Counted from the first letter of the stretch, positions 1-12,710 are shown. The stretch is DNA of 64,000 nucleotides from Branchipolynoe longqiensis (GCA_030323885.1 CM059193.1:57494042-57558041); one strand, 5' to 3'. Numbers and translations: made by a program. Notes: generated by a model from the letters alone, not told the origin.

Positions 1-518
1 GGGAAGATTCCTTATTTGGCGACCCTTATCTTGTGTACTACTTTATGGGTGACCCGCTCTTCATGGTGGGACAGGTGGCGCCACCCCCCTAACACCGCTC
101 CCAGTGCCGCGAATACTGTCCCTCGCGCACTGGACAGTTTTATAATAATTATATGTGCTCTATAATCTATTATGGGAATATAAACGAGGACACTATCTAT
201 CTTCAGTTCCCTATGTAATAGTATATTCACTGTATCCTATCTAACTGACCCTGTGTAGTACAGTATTGGCCACACTGGCGCCACCTGTGAGGGGCTCTAA
301 GCCGTTATCGCCTATTGACCCGTCGGGACGGTATGGAGAGAGAGATAGTACGGCATAAGTGTCCTCATTTCTGGACACGTGGGTGGGTGTTGCATTCAGG
401 TGTTCCAGTTCGTCCTCTTTCTTCCCCTATATTCATACATAACTTATTATAAAGACGCAACTATAGGTAACGGTAAGGCAGCATTGCAATAAGCACACAG
501 GCATGCAAAGACAAACAA
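1..518. other. No gene recognised
   Basis: AT-rich; no motif or repeat family of this window is present. Confidence 0.5.
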
Positions 519-838
519 CCGGACGTGGTAGAGCGTCAGCTTCCCGTGCGGAAGATCAGGAGTTTAAAACACAGCCGAGTCAAAGCAATGACATACAAAA
601 TTGATAGTTGTGACTACCGAGCTTGGCGCTTGGCATTATTAGGATAGGGCAAGGACTGGTTAGCATGTTATTAGGATAATGTGACTGAGTGGGAAGCTGG
701 GTCATGGTGACGGTGGCCTGGTCTTCCAGTGGGGCAACACTATAAAGTTGTCATGAGTGCACACTGACACAAGTCAGTACCCATCCTTATATGACCTTCG
801 ATTTTGCAATGATGTAAAACCCCAACAAACAAATAATT
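519..838 (+). mobile_element. SINE-B, tRNA-derived
   Basis: Starts with a tRNA-like head (GTGGTAGAGCGTCAGCTTCC and a box-B-like GGAGTTTAAA). The body is shared by all SINE-B copies: TATTAGGATAGGGCAAGGAC, GGATAATGTGACTGAGTGGG, GTCACAAGTCGGTACCC. It ends in a CAA-rich tail. Confidence 0.75.
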
Positions 839-1051
839 AAAGGCATACATTGGCCACTACATTGCTCTTCTTATGCCTGTGATACATAGTATTTGTTTAT
901 TATAGATACTGTCTATCAGTTGACTTTCCCTTCTTTTTTTATTCGTCACTTAAGACTGCATAATCTGATAAATGCATCACATTTCTGAATGCATCAGAAA
1001 TTATACTTAGATTCTGGTGTACGCATTGAACATTTATTACAGTCTGGTGCT

Positions 1052-1250
1052 CCATTAATAGGATAGGGCAAAGACTGGTTAACGCAGTGTCAGGATAATG
1101 TGACTGAGTGGGAAATCAGGTCATGGTGCTGGCAACCTAGTCTTCCAGTGGGGCAGCAATATAAAGTCGCCATGAGTGTGCACTGTCACAAGTCGGTACC
1201 TGTCCTGATGACCTTATATGTTGCTAGGACGTAAAACTCCAACAACCATC
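1052..1250 (+). mobile_element. SINE-B, 5' truncated
   Basis: Begins at TTAATAGGATAGGGCAAAG and runs through the common body to a CAACCATCCAACC tail. The tRNA-like head is missing. Confidence 0.7.
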
Positions 1251-2175
1251 CAACCATACCATATGACATGAGAAACCATTATGTTCACAACTTATTAATT
1301 CTTTTCTTATAATAATGAACAATTACTTATTTTTATTATGTTTTAAAATAAAAGAATGTAAATAACTGTATCAACTATGACTGTAATACCAGTCCCTTAG
1401 CCCGGAAAACATGATGTGCATAAATATATTTACCAAGTTAAAAAAATGATTTCTGCATCGTGACAGGAGGACATTTAGCCACCCTGTTAATTGGCCCCTC
1501 CAATTTTTGGCCAAATGACTTAAGGTTACCTGCACATAGAACCCCCCCTTTCTTATCCCCCCCCCCCCACACCTCCAAAAAGAAAACACCCCAAGAAACT
1601 GCTGTCAGAAAGCCAACTATGTTTTAGGTCAACATGCCTTTCAGCGAAACATTTCATTTTCTGGAATCACCCAACGAAATCAAGGCCAGTAGGACGACCG
1701 TCAGACTTGGAAACAAGTACAAGTTGAGTCGTGCAGGTGGTGGTGCATTTGACGGCGGGGTGCAAGTGAAGGTGAAATAATTGTAGGTGGTAATGCGATG
1801 AGAACTGTAGGAAATTTCCATAGCGATACCTCCTTAATGACACAGGTTTGTGGCAGTGATGTTTGGCATCCCTTACTGGGGTTTCCAACCCTAACGCTTT
1901 CGCCGTAAGGCAAACAATATTTTATGTCCCCATCATCGCCTTACCAGTTTTTCACTTTCCAATTTTGGCAATCCTGCAATACCATTAAAATAGTAATATT
2001 ATATCAATCTCACAGATTATTGTGCCCAAAAGGCACCACATTGCATCTAAGATTTTAAAATTGTTCTTGGGGAGTACCCCCAGACTCCCAAAAATAACAT
2101 CCCTTAAGATCTTCCGGTTTTTAATTTCCCAATGTTGGCAATCCTGCCTGATGGGTAACTAACCGATGGTGATTT
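1251..2175. other. No gene recognised
   Basis: AT-rich non-coding stretch with a C homopolymer at about 1558-1569. The short frames have no family resemblance. Confidence 0.5.
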
Positions 2176-2465
2176 ATTTAGTTTTTGTTTTGCGTCCTAG
2201 CAACATCTAAGGCCATACCAGGCCGGGTATCGACTTTCGACAGTGTGTACTCATGGTGACTTTATAGTGATGCCCCACTGGGAGACCAGTCTGCTGGCAT
2301 CATGACCCAATTTCACACTCAGTCACATTATCCTGATACTGAGCTAACCAGCCCTTGCCTTATCCTATTAATGCCAAATGCCAGGCTAGGTAGCGACTAG
2401 TATGAATTGTATAAGTCATTGGTTTGACTCGACCGGGAATCAAACTCCCGACCTTCTGCACGGTC
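2176..2465 (-). mobile_element. SINE-B, minus strand
   Basis: Reverse complement of the SINE-B body: GTCCTAGCAACATCTAAGGC, then CCCACTGGGAGACCAG and CAGTCACATTATCCTGA. The head region carries CGACCGGGAATCAAACTCCC. Confidence 0.75.
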
Positions 2466-2594
2466 GAGTCAAACCAATGACTTGATGATTAGGAGATGGT
2501 GATTCAACACCGTGTCAGCAAAAAGGGCCATATTCACGGTGAAGAAACCAAGCCATATCTATTCTGTCCTCTAATGCAATTAGATATAGTTACC

Positions 2595-2940
2595 TAATAC
2601 CCCGATCACACTATTGCTTGCTACCCCTTGCAACCACTTTGCGACCACAAAAAAAGGGGATGTTCGCAACAAGGTTATGGTTGTAAAGTGGTCACAAAAT
2701 AGTCCTCAGTTGTCATTGACATTCTTGCGACCATTTAGGTTGCAAGGAAGTTGCGGTTGCAAGGAAGTTGCAGATGCTAAATTAAAAATCTCCTTGTAGC
2801 CAAATTGGTCGCCCAGAGGTCAGCGACCATGTTCATAGGTTGCTTTGGTCTCAAGGAGGTCAGTGATGACTGGTTTCTTTGATCACAAAGTGGTCACAAA
2901 GGGGATGTTGGCCAGTCGCAAGCTGTAGTGTGACTGAGCC
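2595..2940. mobile_element. Candidate MITE rich in GCGACCA repeats
   Basis: Ends resemble each other in inverted orientation (GATCACACTATTGCTTGC left, GCAAGCTGTAGTGTGACTGA right). The interior repeats AAGTGGTCACAAA and TTGCGACCA. Terminal duplication not resolved. Confidence 0.45.
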
Positions 2941-3075
2941 TTTAGCGATGGTAGGCAACAATAGGAGGTAAAACCGTATCAAGCCAAGCAGGCAATAAGG
3001 CAACCCACAAATGAACTGCTAATAGTTTTTTTTCCGAAATTGAACATACCAAAATATGGTAAATAGCTTTTACAA

Positions 3076-3318
3076 ATGAAGAGTTCAGGCGCAAAAGCAT
3101 GTAAACGCCGATCCAAAAATGTTATATTAAATACAATATTTGCACTTGAAAATAATTGTAATTCTCACTAATTCCACTGTTCATATGATCACATACTTAT
3201 GAAGCAATGAACAAACAAAAAGAGAAGGAATAAAACAAAAATAACTTTTTGAAGGTTGGATTCCAATGTTTATCCATTTTTGAATCGGCCTTTGTGTGGT
3301 TTTGCACCTAAACTCTTA
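3076..3318. mobile_element. MITE with GAAGAGTTCAGG ends
   Basis: Inverted ends TGAAGAGTTCAGGCGCAAAA (left) and TTTTGCACCTAAACTCTTA (right) flank about 200 bp of AT-rich DNA. A 59-bp relative with the same ends is at 14379-14437. Confidence 0.6.
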
Positions 3319-3577
3319 AAATATTAGTAGAAAAATACAAATCATGTGTTTATTTCCATTGTCATAAAGGTGAATTAAAAAAATGACTGGAATAAATTAA
3401 CTGCTAACTAAAATCTCGTACACGAAAAACAGTGATAGCATTTGCGCCGAAAATAATAATACGTGGATTAACTGCGAGATGTAAATAATCCCGAATTGAA
3501 AGAAGGCAGGAACACCAGTGGTTCAGCGCTGACAACAGTTGTTCAAGAAAAAAACACACAACCAAACAGTGTGAAGC

Positions 3578-4010
3578 GCCGGTGTGGCGGTCTCCGATGC
3601 CACAAGGCTGATATGCCAAATGTCGCTTCTGCGCATGCGTCAGAATCCAACAGCGTCGTCTGCGCATGCGTCAAAACTGAGCCAGTCTCAAAGGCCGTAA
3701 TCGATTAACACGACCCGGGCGACTCGGGTCATCCGAGTCGTCAGAATTTCAAATCGAACACCGCGAGTGGAGTCGTCATGAGTGCGCGCAGTTACAAATC
3801 GGTACCCGTCCTAATATGACCTTAGATGGTGCCAGGACATAAAACTCAAATCCTATTTTGCTGTACGTATATTTGTTATTAAAATAAATAATTACGCGGA
3901 GAACCGTATTCGATTATTCGACCCGAGTCTGCAGGATGTGCGCATGCGCCAAAAAGTGGCTCGGGTGATTGGCATATCAGCCTTGTGGCATCGGAGACCG
4001 CCACACCGGC
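3578..4010. mobile_element. MITE with perfect 42-bp inverted repeats (GCCGGTGTGGCGG)
   Basis: The left end 3578-3619 and right end 3969-4010 are exact reverse complements over 42 bp. The inside holds three TGCGCATGCG-type palindromes (about 3630, 3660 and 3938) and a SINE-B 3' fragment (3765-3850). Related ends occur at 32690 and 55378. No clear target duplication. Confidence 0.85.
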
Positions 4011-4029
4011 AATGCATGGATTATTGAGA

Positions 4030-6300
4030 ATGTCACTCTCCACCTCATCCCTACCCACGCTGCACACTCTCTCCACACATACTGCACTCACCCCACCAAC
4101 ACACACTGCGCAGTCTCCCCACACATACTGCACTCACCACACTCATGCACGCTGCACACTCTCCCCCCACATACAGGACTCAGCACACTACACACTGCAC
4201 AGTGTCCCCACTCATACTGCACTCACCACACTCACACACACCACCTACTCTCCCCACACATACTGCACTCACCACATTCACACACACTGCACACTCTACC
4301 CACTCATACTGCACTCACCACACTCATGCATGTTGCACACTCACCACACACACTCACACTGTCACACACTCACTCACACTGCACCACACACACTCACACT
4401 GTCACACACTCACTCACACTGCACCACACACACTCACACTGTCACACATACTGCACCCCCAGTATCCCCCCACATACAGGACTCACCACACTCACCGCAC
4501 ACTCTCACCACACATACTGCACTCACCACACTCATGAATGCTGCACACTCTCCCCCCACATACAGGACTCACCACACTCACAAAGGAAGAAGCTGACAAA
4601 ATGGCAAAGATGGGTGCAGAGGCAGAACAGCACGAAAACAGTGTTGACTTTAAGGAGATGAAGACCATCATTAAGTCTCTGCATAGATCACCATAATCAC
4701 GAGACAGCTGCCATCAACTGTCAAGACAGCATCAAGTGATCATCTTCCGCCTTAGGACTGGGCATAACAGGCTTAACAATCACCTGCACAGATACTGCCG
4801 TGTAGTACCATCTGCCCTCTGCCCCTGTGGAGAGGAAGATCAGACTGCTGAGCATATCCTACAGAGCTGCTTGAACCATCACTCACTGAGGGAAGAGATA
4901 TGGCCAGCTCCCACTGACTTGCAGGAGAAGCTGTACTGGGCTGCAGATGTGCTACAGAGGACTGTCAATTTTATTATGAGAACTGGGCTCCAAGTGTAAT
5001 TGAAGGCAAATGAAAAGAAGAAGAAGAAGAACCACACTCACACACACACCGCACACTCTCCCCACACATACTGCACTCACTGGACTCACACACTGCACTC
5101 TCCCCACACATACTGCAATTACCACACTCACACACACTGCACCTTTCTCTCTACACATGCTGCACTCACCACACTCACACACACTCCACACTCTCCCTAC
5201 ACATACAGGACTCACCACACTCACTCACACTCCACACTCTCCCCACACATACATGACTCACCACACTCACACACACTGCACACTCTCCCCACACATACAT
5301 GACTAACCACACTCACACACTCTGCACATTCTCCCTACACATACTGCACTCTCCACACTCACACACACTGCACCCTTCTCTCTACACATGCTGCACTCAC
5401 CACACTCACACATACTGCACACTCTCCCCACACATACTGCACTCACCACAGTCACACACACTGCACACTCTCCCCACACATACAGGACTCACCACACTCA
5501 CACACACTGCACACTCTCCCCCCACATACTGCACTCACCCCCCCACACACACACTGCATTCTCCTCTCCACACACATCACACACTGCACTCATCACACAC
5601 ACACTGCACTCACCAAACATACAACACTCACCACACACACACTTCACAAATCCTCTCCACACACACTGCACTCACTACACCCACACACACTGCACCCTCT
5701 CGCCACACCCACCACATACTGCACCAACCACACCCACACCCACACCCACACTGCAACCCCATTTCTACACCCACTGTACACACCACACACCCAGTGCACT
5801 ACACACACTGCATCATCCTCTGCACACACCACAGACACACACTGCAGTCACCACACCCACACCCACACCCACACCCACACTGCAACCCCCTTTCCACACA
5901 CACACCGCACTCACCACACACCACACACCACACACTGCACTCGCCACACCACACACACTGCCCCCCTCCTTCACACACATACCACACTGCACCAATCACA
6001 ACCACACACACACACTGCCCTCCCCCCTCCTTCACACACATACCACACTGCACCAATCACAACCACACACACACTCCACTATCCCTTCTCCACACACGAC
6101 ATATCCTCCATGTTCACATTATTATTACACAACCTCCCCTCAAAAACACACCGCACCCCTTCCACCACCCGCCCACGGCACCCTCCCTCCCCCGTCCCCC
6201 AGTCATCCGTACTGCACACTACGCCCCCCCCCCCCCCACCCCCACCCCCATCTACCACACCACCCCTTCCCACCCACACACACTCACGCACTCACATTCG
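4030..6300 (+). repeat. CA-rich minisatellite, unit about 46 bp
   Basis: Units such as CTCTCCCCACACATACTGCA followed by CTCACCACACTCACACACAC and TGCACA repeat at 46 bp, degenerating to simple CACACC after about 5,530. The array is interrupted by a LINE fragment at 4590-5030. Long open frames through it are caused by base composition. Confidence 0.9.
4590..5030 (+). mobile_element. Non-LTR retrotransposon (LINE) C-terminal fragment
   Basis: Encodes FRLRTGHNRLNNHLHR then CPCGEEDQTAEHILQSC, the zinc-finger-like tail downstream of RT/RNase H in I/R1-like LINEs. A stop follows and an (AAG)n tail at about 5010-5030. It is 5' truncated and sits inside the CA minisatellite. Confidence 0.8.
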
Positions 6301-6439
6301 GGCATGAATGGGTCGGCGTGTACGCAGTGCCACGCTCCCATTGGCTAATCGCCAACTGGGACGCTCATTAGTATGCGGGGCCGTGGCCATCCATATATGG
6401 AAGCGCCCGTTGTCATTCGTCAACGGGTCAGCTCCGACC

Positions 6440-6575
6440 GGGGATTGGATGGGCCTGTGTGTGTATGTGTGTGTTAGTGTGTGTGAGTCAGTGTGTGTGT
6501 GTGTGTGTTTGTGTATGTGTGTCTGTGTGTGTATGTCTATGTGTATGTGTGTGTCTGTGCGTGTCTGCGAGTGTG
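6440..6575 (+). repeat. TG-rich microsatellite
   Basis: Imperfect (TG)n with GTGTGTC interruptions. Confidence 0.8.
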
Positions 6576-6675
6576 GCAGTGAGCCAGGCGGCTGCCTGCT
6601 GAACTCAGCTGCTTTCGTTAAACTTTTTTGGGGGATAACTATTTTGATACATATTTTGTCAGCGCTAAGGCACTT

Positions 6676-6850
6676 AACAGTTAAAGCTGCATAGTCCGTT
6701 GAAAGCATCCAATTTTGTAAACCGAAGCATTCACCGATGTTTGATCCTACACATCGAATTTAGATACTGCCGCATTTATTAAAGTTGTATAGTTCGATGG
6801 TTTTGGGTTTAGAGAATATTCTGAGATAAATATATTACATCTAACTGCTT
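6676..6850. mobile_element. MITE-A terminal fragments
   Basis: Two broken ends of the MITE-A family, AAAGCTGCATAGTCCGTTG (6681) and AAAGTTGTATAGTTCGATGG (6780), the second followed by the typical TCTGAGATAAATATATTA. Confidence 0.6.
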
Positions 6851-6856
6851 AGCCTT

Positions 6857-7270
6857 TAGATAAAGGATTCACCCGGTACTAGCAGTCGCAGTACACGGGT
6901 GAATACCAACCCTATATAAAAACGGTCGAAAAAGCGGGTTAATGAATTGAGAGCCTAATTTCACAATCTAAGAAGCAACAATTATTCTTTACATATGTCT
7001 TATTGATAGCCCGCTACCTTTGAGTTGAAAAATATAATATAATATCTAGCTTAATAAGATTTAAAAGTGAAATCGACGGCGTTCTGCAGCCGCCATCTTG
7101 TCTTTTTGCATTCTCTCCCATTTCACCAACTCTGTGCCTATATGAGTAGCCATTTGATACTGGAGCCACAGTTTCTACTTCATGTTCCACACTAACGCTA
7201 TTTTCGGCCGTATTTAGACTACGTTGTCGTTCACCCGTGTACTACAAGTACCAGGTGAATCTTTTATTTA
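6857..7270. mobile_element. MITE-E (TAGATAAAGGATTCACC ends)
   Basis: Inverted ends TAGATAAAGGATTCACCCGG and GGTGAATCTTTTATTTA. Flanks CTTAGCCTT and CATAGCCTT suggest an 8-9-bp target duplication. A second copy is at 56690-57106, with flanks GCTGGCACC and GCTAGCACC. Target size points to hAT- or Mutator-like mobilisation. Confidence 0.75.
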
Positions 7271-7309
7271 CATAGCCTTCTGGAGTAACAGCCTGAGGTG
7301 AGCAGTGTG

Positions 7310-7400
7310 GGGTGTAAGAAAATTGTGGTGTGAGCATTTGCGGTGTGAGCATATTGAGGTGTGATTTAATTGCGGTGTGAGCAAATTGAGGTGTGATGCC
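7310..7400 (+). repeat. Short GGTGTGAGCA minisatellite
   Basis: Five or six units of about 20 bp of the form GCGGTGTGAGCATATTGAG. Confidence 0.7.
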
Positions 7401-7445
7401 AGACTGGAAACATGTCGAAGATTCTGAGTCCATGTTACAATTGTC

Positions 7446-7600
7446 GTTAGGGTGATGGAAATGGGAAATATTGCACCTCGAGCAGGAATTGAAACCACAT
7501 CTCTTGCATTCTCTTGTTACACCATCTAGGCCCTCTCTTGTTACACCATCTAGGCCCCCTAATGTCATCACCCTATCCACGACTTCCTGTTAATATCGCA
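7446..7600 (-). mobile_element. SINE-D, tRNA-derived, minus strand
   Basis: Reverse complement gives a tRNA-like head (box-A-like GGTGTAACAAGAG region and box-B-like GGTTTCAATTCC), then GTGCAATATTTCCCATC. The right side is CATCACCCTATCCACG, shared with copies at 8.2, 44.2, 45.1 and 57.4 kb. Confidence 0.6.
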
Positions 7601-7807
7601 CATTGTCTGAAATGTAAATGCAAACAACTACATAATGTATATCATTGTTACCCACCGCTTACTGTAGTAGGAACATCAGCTGTGTTAGTGGACATCAGGT
7701 GAATATGACCCGGATGTGGGTGAAAGGTCAATAGACTTGCCGAGCTGAGCTGAGCCGAGGTGAGACGAGCTGAGCCGAGCTGAATGTGCATTTGGTGGGA
7801 ATGTGGT

Positions 7808-8125
7808 TTTCTCTGTGGCCGAGTGGTCAGAGTGTCTGACCTTTTTATAGGTCGGACTCCTAATCTGAAGGTCGATGGTTCAATTCCCCAGCCCCCCTCC
7901 CCCCCACCTCTGCCAATTTGGCTTTCCATCGCTGAGTATAACTTACAGCGTCATCAAAGGCCAGTTGCTCTCATACCATGTCTATGTGGCGTGGGAGGTT
8001 AAAAATCCCTTGGGTCGGTAGAAGTGTAGGATCGGGCTTTCTATCGACAAACTGTCTAATGGTGAAAACAAGTCTATTCAGAATTATCCATGATAGGCAG
8101 CATAAATCGTCAAGAAAAAAAAAGA
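7808..8125 (+). mobile_element. SINE-C, tRNA-derived
   Basis: Head GTGGCCGAGTGGTCAGAGTG (box A) and GGTTCAATTCC (box B). Body ACAGCGTCATCAAAGGCCAG, CTCATACCATGTCTATGTGG, then GGTGAAAACAAGTCTATTCA, ending TCAAGAAAAAAAAAG. Near full length. Confidence 0.85.
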
Positions 8126-8134
8126 AAAGAATGT

Positions 8135-8262
8135 TGTGGGGGCGATGCAGACAATGGGAACGTTGCATCTAGAGCAGGATATAAACCCACACTTCTTTCC
8201 ATTCCGTGGTTAGCATCCTAACCGTTAGGCTATCTAGGCTTGCTGATGCAATCACTATCCAT
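8135..8262 (-). mobile_element. SINE-D fragment, minus strand
   Basis: Contains GAACGTTGCATCTAGAGCAGG, AGCATCCTAACCGTTAGGC and GATGCAATCACTATCCATG, the landmarks of SINE-D in reverse. Confidence 0.6.
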
Positions 8263-8264
8263 GC

Positions 8265-8600
8265 ACTGGCTGCGCTGACCGAATCAGTAGAGCGCAGGCT
8301 TCCCATGCGGAAGATCAGGAGTTTGAATCTCAGTCTAGTCAAACCAATAACCTAATAGATTGATACTTGTCGCTACCTAGCCTGGCACTCGGCATTAATA
8401 GGATAGGACAATACACTGGTTCGCGCACTATCAGGATAATGTGTGACTGTGTGAGATATCGAGTCATGGCGCTGGCAGCCAGGTCTCCTGGCAGGACAGC
8501 ACTATAAAGTCGCCATGAGTGTGCAGTGTCACAAGTCGGTACCCGTCCTGATATGACCTTAGATGTTGCCAGGACATAAAACTCCAACAACCAACCAATC
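8265..8600 (+). mobile_element. SINE-B
   Basis: Head AGTAGAGCGCAGGCTTCCC with GGAGTTTGAATCTC (box-B region). Full body to the CCAACAACCAACC tail. Confidence 0.85.
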
Positions 8601-8717
8601 CACCTTTCCATTATTCCAACTTAATCCAAAGGCCTCTCTGTACATCTACTGCAGCCGCTGGTTTTCACCGACCCTGATCTAGTTATTCACCTTGCCCACA
8701 CTGAGCTGCTCAAATTG

Positions 8718-9077
8718 TTAAAGTTGTATAGTCCAATGCTTTTGAGTTTTTGCTATTTTCTGAGATAAATATATTATACTATTACTAATCATTATAATCT
8801 ACTTTATTTTAGTTTGAAGTAACTTTAATTTTAAATGGCTGAGCTTGGAGATATTTGATGTCAAAACATACCAAAATAATTTTGGCAAGCACTCGAAAAC
8901 TCTGACACGATAGACTTCATTAGTAACGGTTTCTATTAATTGACTTATTATGCCCTTCTATGCAGCAACAAATGCTTAATAAGTGCACCAGTGTCTGAGT
9001 TGGATATGTAGAATCAAATCTAGATAACTGTTTTGGTTTTGAAAATTTAATGTTTTCATCGGACTATGCAACTTTAA
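8718..9077 (+). mobile_element. MITE-A, full length
   Basis: About 360 bp with inverted ends TTAAAGTTGTATAGTCC and GGACTATGCAACTTTAA. The centre holds TTTTGGCAAGCACTCGAAAA and CTGAGATAAATATATTA. At least ten copies lie in the window. The TTAA at both ends hints at a TTAA target site, not proven. It directly borders the 89-bp satellite. Confidence 0.85.
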
Positions 9078-9079
9078 CT

Positions 9080-11683
9080 CCACGCCTTGAACTGCGCCCA
9101 CCGTGAACTGCTCAAGTTGAAATCCCAGTCACTCACCTGGTCCTCCTGAGCTATTTAAAATGGACAGTGAACTGAGGCCCACCTCCCCGACAGAGAAGTT
9201 CAAATCCCGGTCACGTCAAACGGAAGACTAATTTCCCTGAGCCCACGTTAAATTGCTCAGGGACCGTCCATTCATCAACATGAACTCACCAAGAGCTGAC
9301 CTGTGCCCACCTTGAACTGATCAAATGGACAATCCACTAGTCCACTTGAACCCACAATGGACTGTTCAATGGACCGTCCATTCATCAAGGCGAACCCACC
9401 AAGAGCTGCTCCATTTATTGACCTGTGCCCACCTTGAACTGATCAAATGGACAATCCACTAGTCCACTTAAACCCACAATGGATTGTTCAATGGACTGTC
9501 CATTCATCAATGTGAACTCACGTTGAACTGCTCAAATGGACAATCCACTAAACCACTTAAACCCACAATGGACTGTTCAATGGACCGTCCATTCATCAAG
9601 GCGAACCCACCAAGAGCTGCTCCATTTATTGACATGTGCCCACCTTGAACTGATCAAATGGACAATCCACTAGTCCACTTAAACCCACAATGGATTGTTC
9701 AATGGACTGTCCATTCATCAATGTGAACTCACGTTGAACTGCTCAAATGGACAATCCACTAAACCACTTAAACCCACAATGGATTGTTCAATGGACTGTC
9801 CATTCATCAATGTGAACTCACGTTGAACTGCTCAAATGGACAATCCACTAAACCACTTAAACCCACAATGGACTGTTCAATGGACCGTCCATTCATCAAT
9901 GTGAACTCACGTTGAACTGCTCAAATGGACAATCCACTAATCCACTTAAACCCACAATGGATTGTTCAATGGACTGTCCATTCATCAATGTGAACTCACG
10001 TTGAACTGCTCAAATGGACAATCCACTAAACCACTTAAACCCACAATGGATTGTTCAATGGACCGTCCATTCATCAATGTGAACTCACGTTGAACTGCTC
10101 AAATGGACAATCCACTAAACCACTTAAACCCACAATGGACTGTTCAATGGACCGTCCATTCATCAATGTGAACTCACGTTGAACTGCTCAAATGGACAAT
10201 CCACTAAACCACTTAAACCCACAATGGATTGTTCAATGGACTGTCCATTCATCAATGTGAACTCACGTTGAACTGCTCAAATGGACAATCCACTAAACCA
10301 CTTAAACCCACAATGGACTGTTCAATGGACTGTCCATTCATCAATGTGAACTCACGTTGAACTGCTCAAATGGACAATCCACTAAACCACTTAAACCCAC
10401 AATGGATTGTTCAATGGACCGTCCATTCATCAATGTGAACTCACGTTGAACTGCTCAAATGGACAATCCACTAAACCACTTAAACCCACAATGGATTGTT
10501 CAATGGACCGTCCATTCATCAATGTGAACTCACGTTGAACTGCTCAAATGGACAATCCACTAATCCACTTAAACCCACAATGGATTGTTCAATGGACTGT
10601 CCATTCATCAATGTGAACTCACGTTGAACTGCTCAAATGGACAATCCACTAATCCACTTAAACCCACAATGGATTGTTCAATGGACCGTCCATTCATCAA
10701 TGTGAACTCACGTTGAACTGCTCAAATGGACAATCCACTAATCCACTTAAACCCACAATGGATTGTTCAATGGACTGTCCATTCATCAATGTGAACTCAC
10801 GTTGAACTGCTCAAATGGACAATCCACTAATCCACTTAAACCCACAATGGACTGTTCAATGGACTGTCCATTCATCAATGTGAACTCACGTTGAACTGCT
10901 CAAATGGACAATCCACTAAACCACTTAAACCCACAATGGACTGTTCAATGGACCGTCCATTCATCAATGTGAACTCACGTTGAACTGCTCAAATGGACAA
11001 TCCACTAAACCACTTAAACCCACAATGGATTGTTCAATGGACTGTCCATTCATCAATGTGAACTCACGTTGAACTGCTCAAATGGACAATCCACTAAATC
11101 CACTTAAACCCACAATGGACTGTTCAATGGACTGTCCATTCATCAATGTGAACTCACGTTGAACTGCTCAAATGGACAATCCACTAAACCACTTAAACCC
11201 ACAATGGACTGTTCAATGGACCGTCCATTCATCAATGTGAACTCACGTTGAACTGCTCAAATGGACAATCCACTAAACCACTTAAACCCACAATGGATTG
11301 TTCAATGGACTGTCCATTCATCAATGTGAACTCACGTTGAACTGCTCAAATGGACAATCCACTAAACCACTTAAACCCACAATGGATTGTTCAATGGACT
11401 GTCCATTCATCAATGTGAACTCACGTTGAACTGCTCAAATGGACAATCCACTAAACCACTTAAACCCACAATGGATTGTTCAATGGACTGTCCATTCATC
11501 AATGTGAACTCACGTTGAACTGCTCAAATGGACAATCCACTAAACCACTTAAACCCACAATGGATTGTTCAATGGACCGTCCATTCATCAATGTGAACTC
11601 ACGTTGAACTGCTCAAATGGACAATCCACTAAACCACTTAAACCCACAATGGATTGTTCAATGGACCGTCCATTCATCAAACT
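9080..11683 (+). repeat. 89-bp satellite array
   Basis: About 26 units, spaced 89 bp in the regular part (for example 10021, 10110, 10199), each containing AACCCACAATGGATTGTTCA, ATGGACTGTCCATTCATC, AATGTGAACTCACGTTGAAC and TGCTCAAATGGACAATCCAC. The first units (9,090-9,700) are more divergent or longer and carry CCAAGAGCTGCTCC. Later units are nearly identical apart from T/C and A/T alternates. It has no open frame or spacer pattern. MITE-A copies border it on both sides. Confidence 0.95.
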
Positions 11684-12031
11684 TTAAAGTTGAATAATCG
11701 ATGGTTTTATGGTTCTGTCATTTTTCCGAGATAAAAATTATCTTAAATTATATTAAATGGATTGATATATTCTACATCGAAGTAACTTTAATTTTAAGTG
11801 GTTAAATTTTGAGATATTTGAAGTGCAGACAGGGACAATTAATGTTGGCAAGTACGCCAAACTCTGACATGGTAGGCTTCTTCAGTAACAGGTTCCATCC
11901 AATTGACTCAGTGTCCCCTTCTATTCGACAACAAATGCTTAAAAAGTGTTTATGTTAGATGTGGAGAATCAAATCTACATAATTGTTTTGGTTTCGAAAA
12001 TGTTATCCTTCATCGGACTATGCAGCTTTAA
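11684..12031 (+). mobile_element. MITE-A
   Basis: Ends TTAAAGTTGAATAATCGATG and CATCGGACTATGCAGCTTTA. Same interior as the copy at 8718; abuts the right end of the satellite. Confidence 0.85.
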
Positions 12032-12237
12032 GGAAGATCGCCCTATTTTGGCAGCAACTTCATCTCATGACTATTTGAGATGTTTTAAGCTTATATAATT
12101 GTGTCAACAATTTCTCTCCTTCCGCATTATTCCAAGCGACATTTTTGCGTTGTACTATTTATTTATTATATTGGTTCTTCTGTTTGTTTTATAGTATTAT
12201 TTATGTTATTAGTTAAGACACTCAGGACATAATTAGC

Positions 12238-12592
12238 TTAAAGTTGCATAGTCCGATGGTTTTGCATTTCGGTCATTTTTCTGAGATAAATATATTAAAT
12301 TGATCATTATAATCTACCTTATTTCAGGTTAAAGTAACTTTGATTTTAAAATGATAAGTTTTGAGATATTTGAAATTCAAACATGCAAACATAGTTTTGG
12401 CAAGCACGCCAAAACTCTGACACCATAGGCTTCAACAGTAACAGGTTCTATCAAATTGTCTCAGTGTTCCCTTCTATATGGCAATAAACACTTCATATAT
12501 GCATCAATATCTAAGTTATATATGTAGAGTCAAATCTATATCATTATTTTGGTTTTGAAAATTTGATGCTTCATCGGACTATGCAGCTTTAA
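12238..12592 (+). mobile_element. MITE-A
   Basis: Full-length copy, ends TTAAAGTTGCATAGTCCGAT and CATCGGACTATGCAGCTTTA. The 200 bp before it hold nothing recognised. Confidence 0.88.
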
Positions 12593-12710
12593 CGAAACTG
12601 AAAAGGCCCCCCCCCCCCCTCTTTAAAAAAAATGTCATTGCTGACAGATCCGTGGGACTGAAGGTCGTGGACCGAGGATGAGGCATCACGTGACCCACGA
12701 TAATCAGTGA

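Noticed and set aside
3969..6371. Long His/Thr-rich open frames
   Set aside because: They are translations of the 46-bp CA minisatellite, open in several frames at once.
7808..7890. tRNA genes at SINE heads
   Set aside because: Box A and box B are present, but no full cloverleaf with acceptor stem was found, and the sequence continues into the SINE body in every copy.
9080..11683. Regular array that resembles a CRISPR at first sight
   Set aside because: Units are contiguous 89-mers with no unique spacers, in a eukaryotic context. Satellite DNA.
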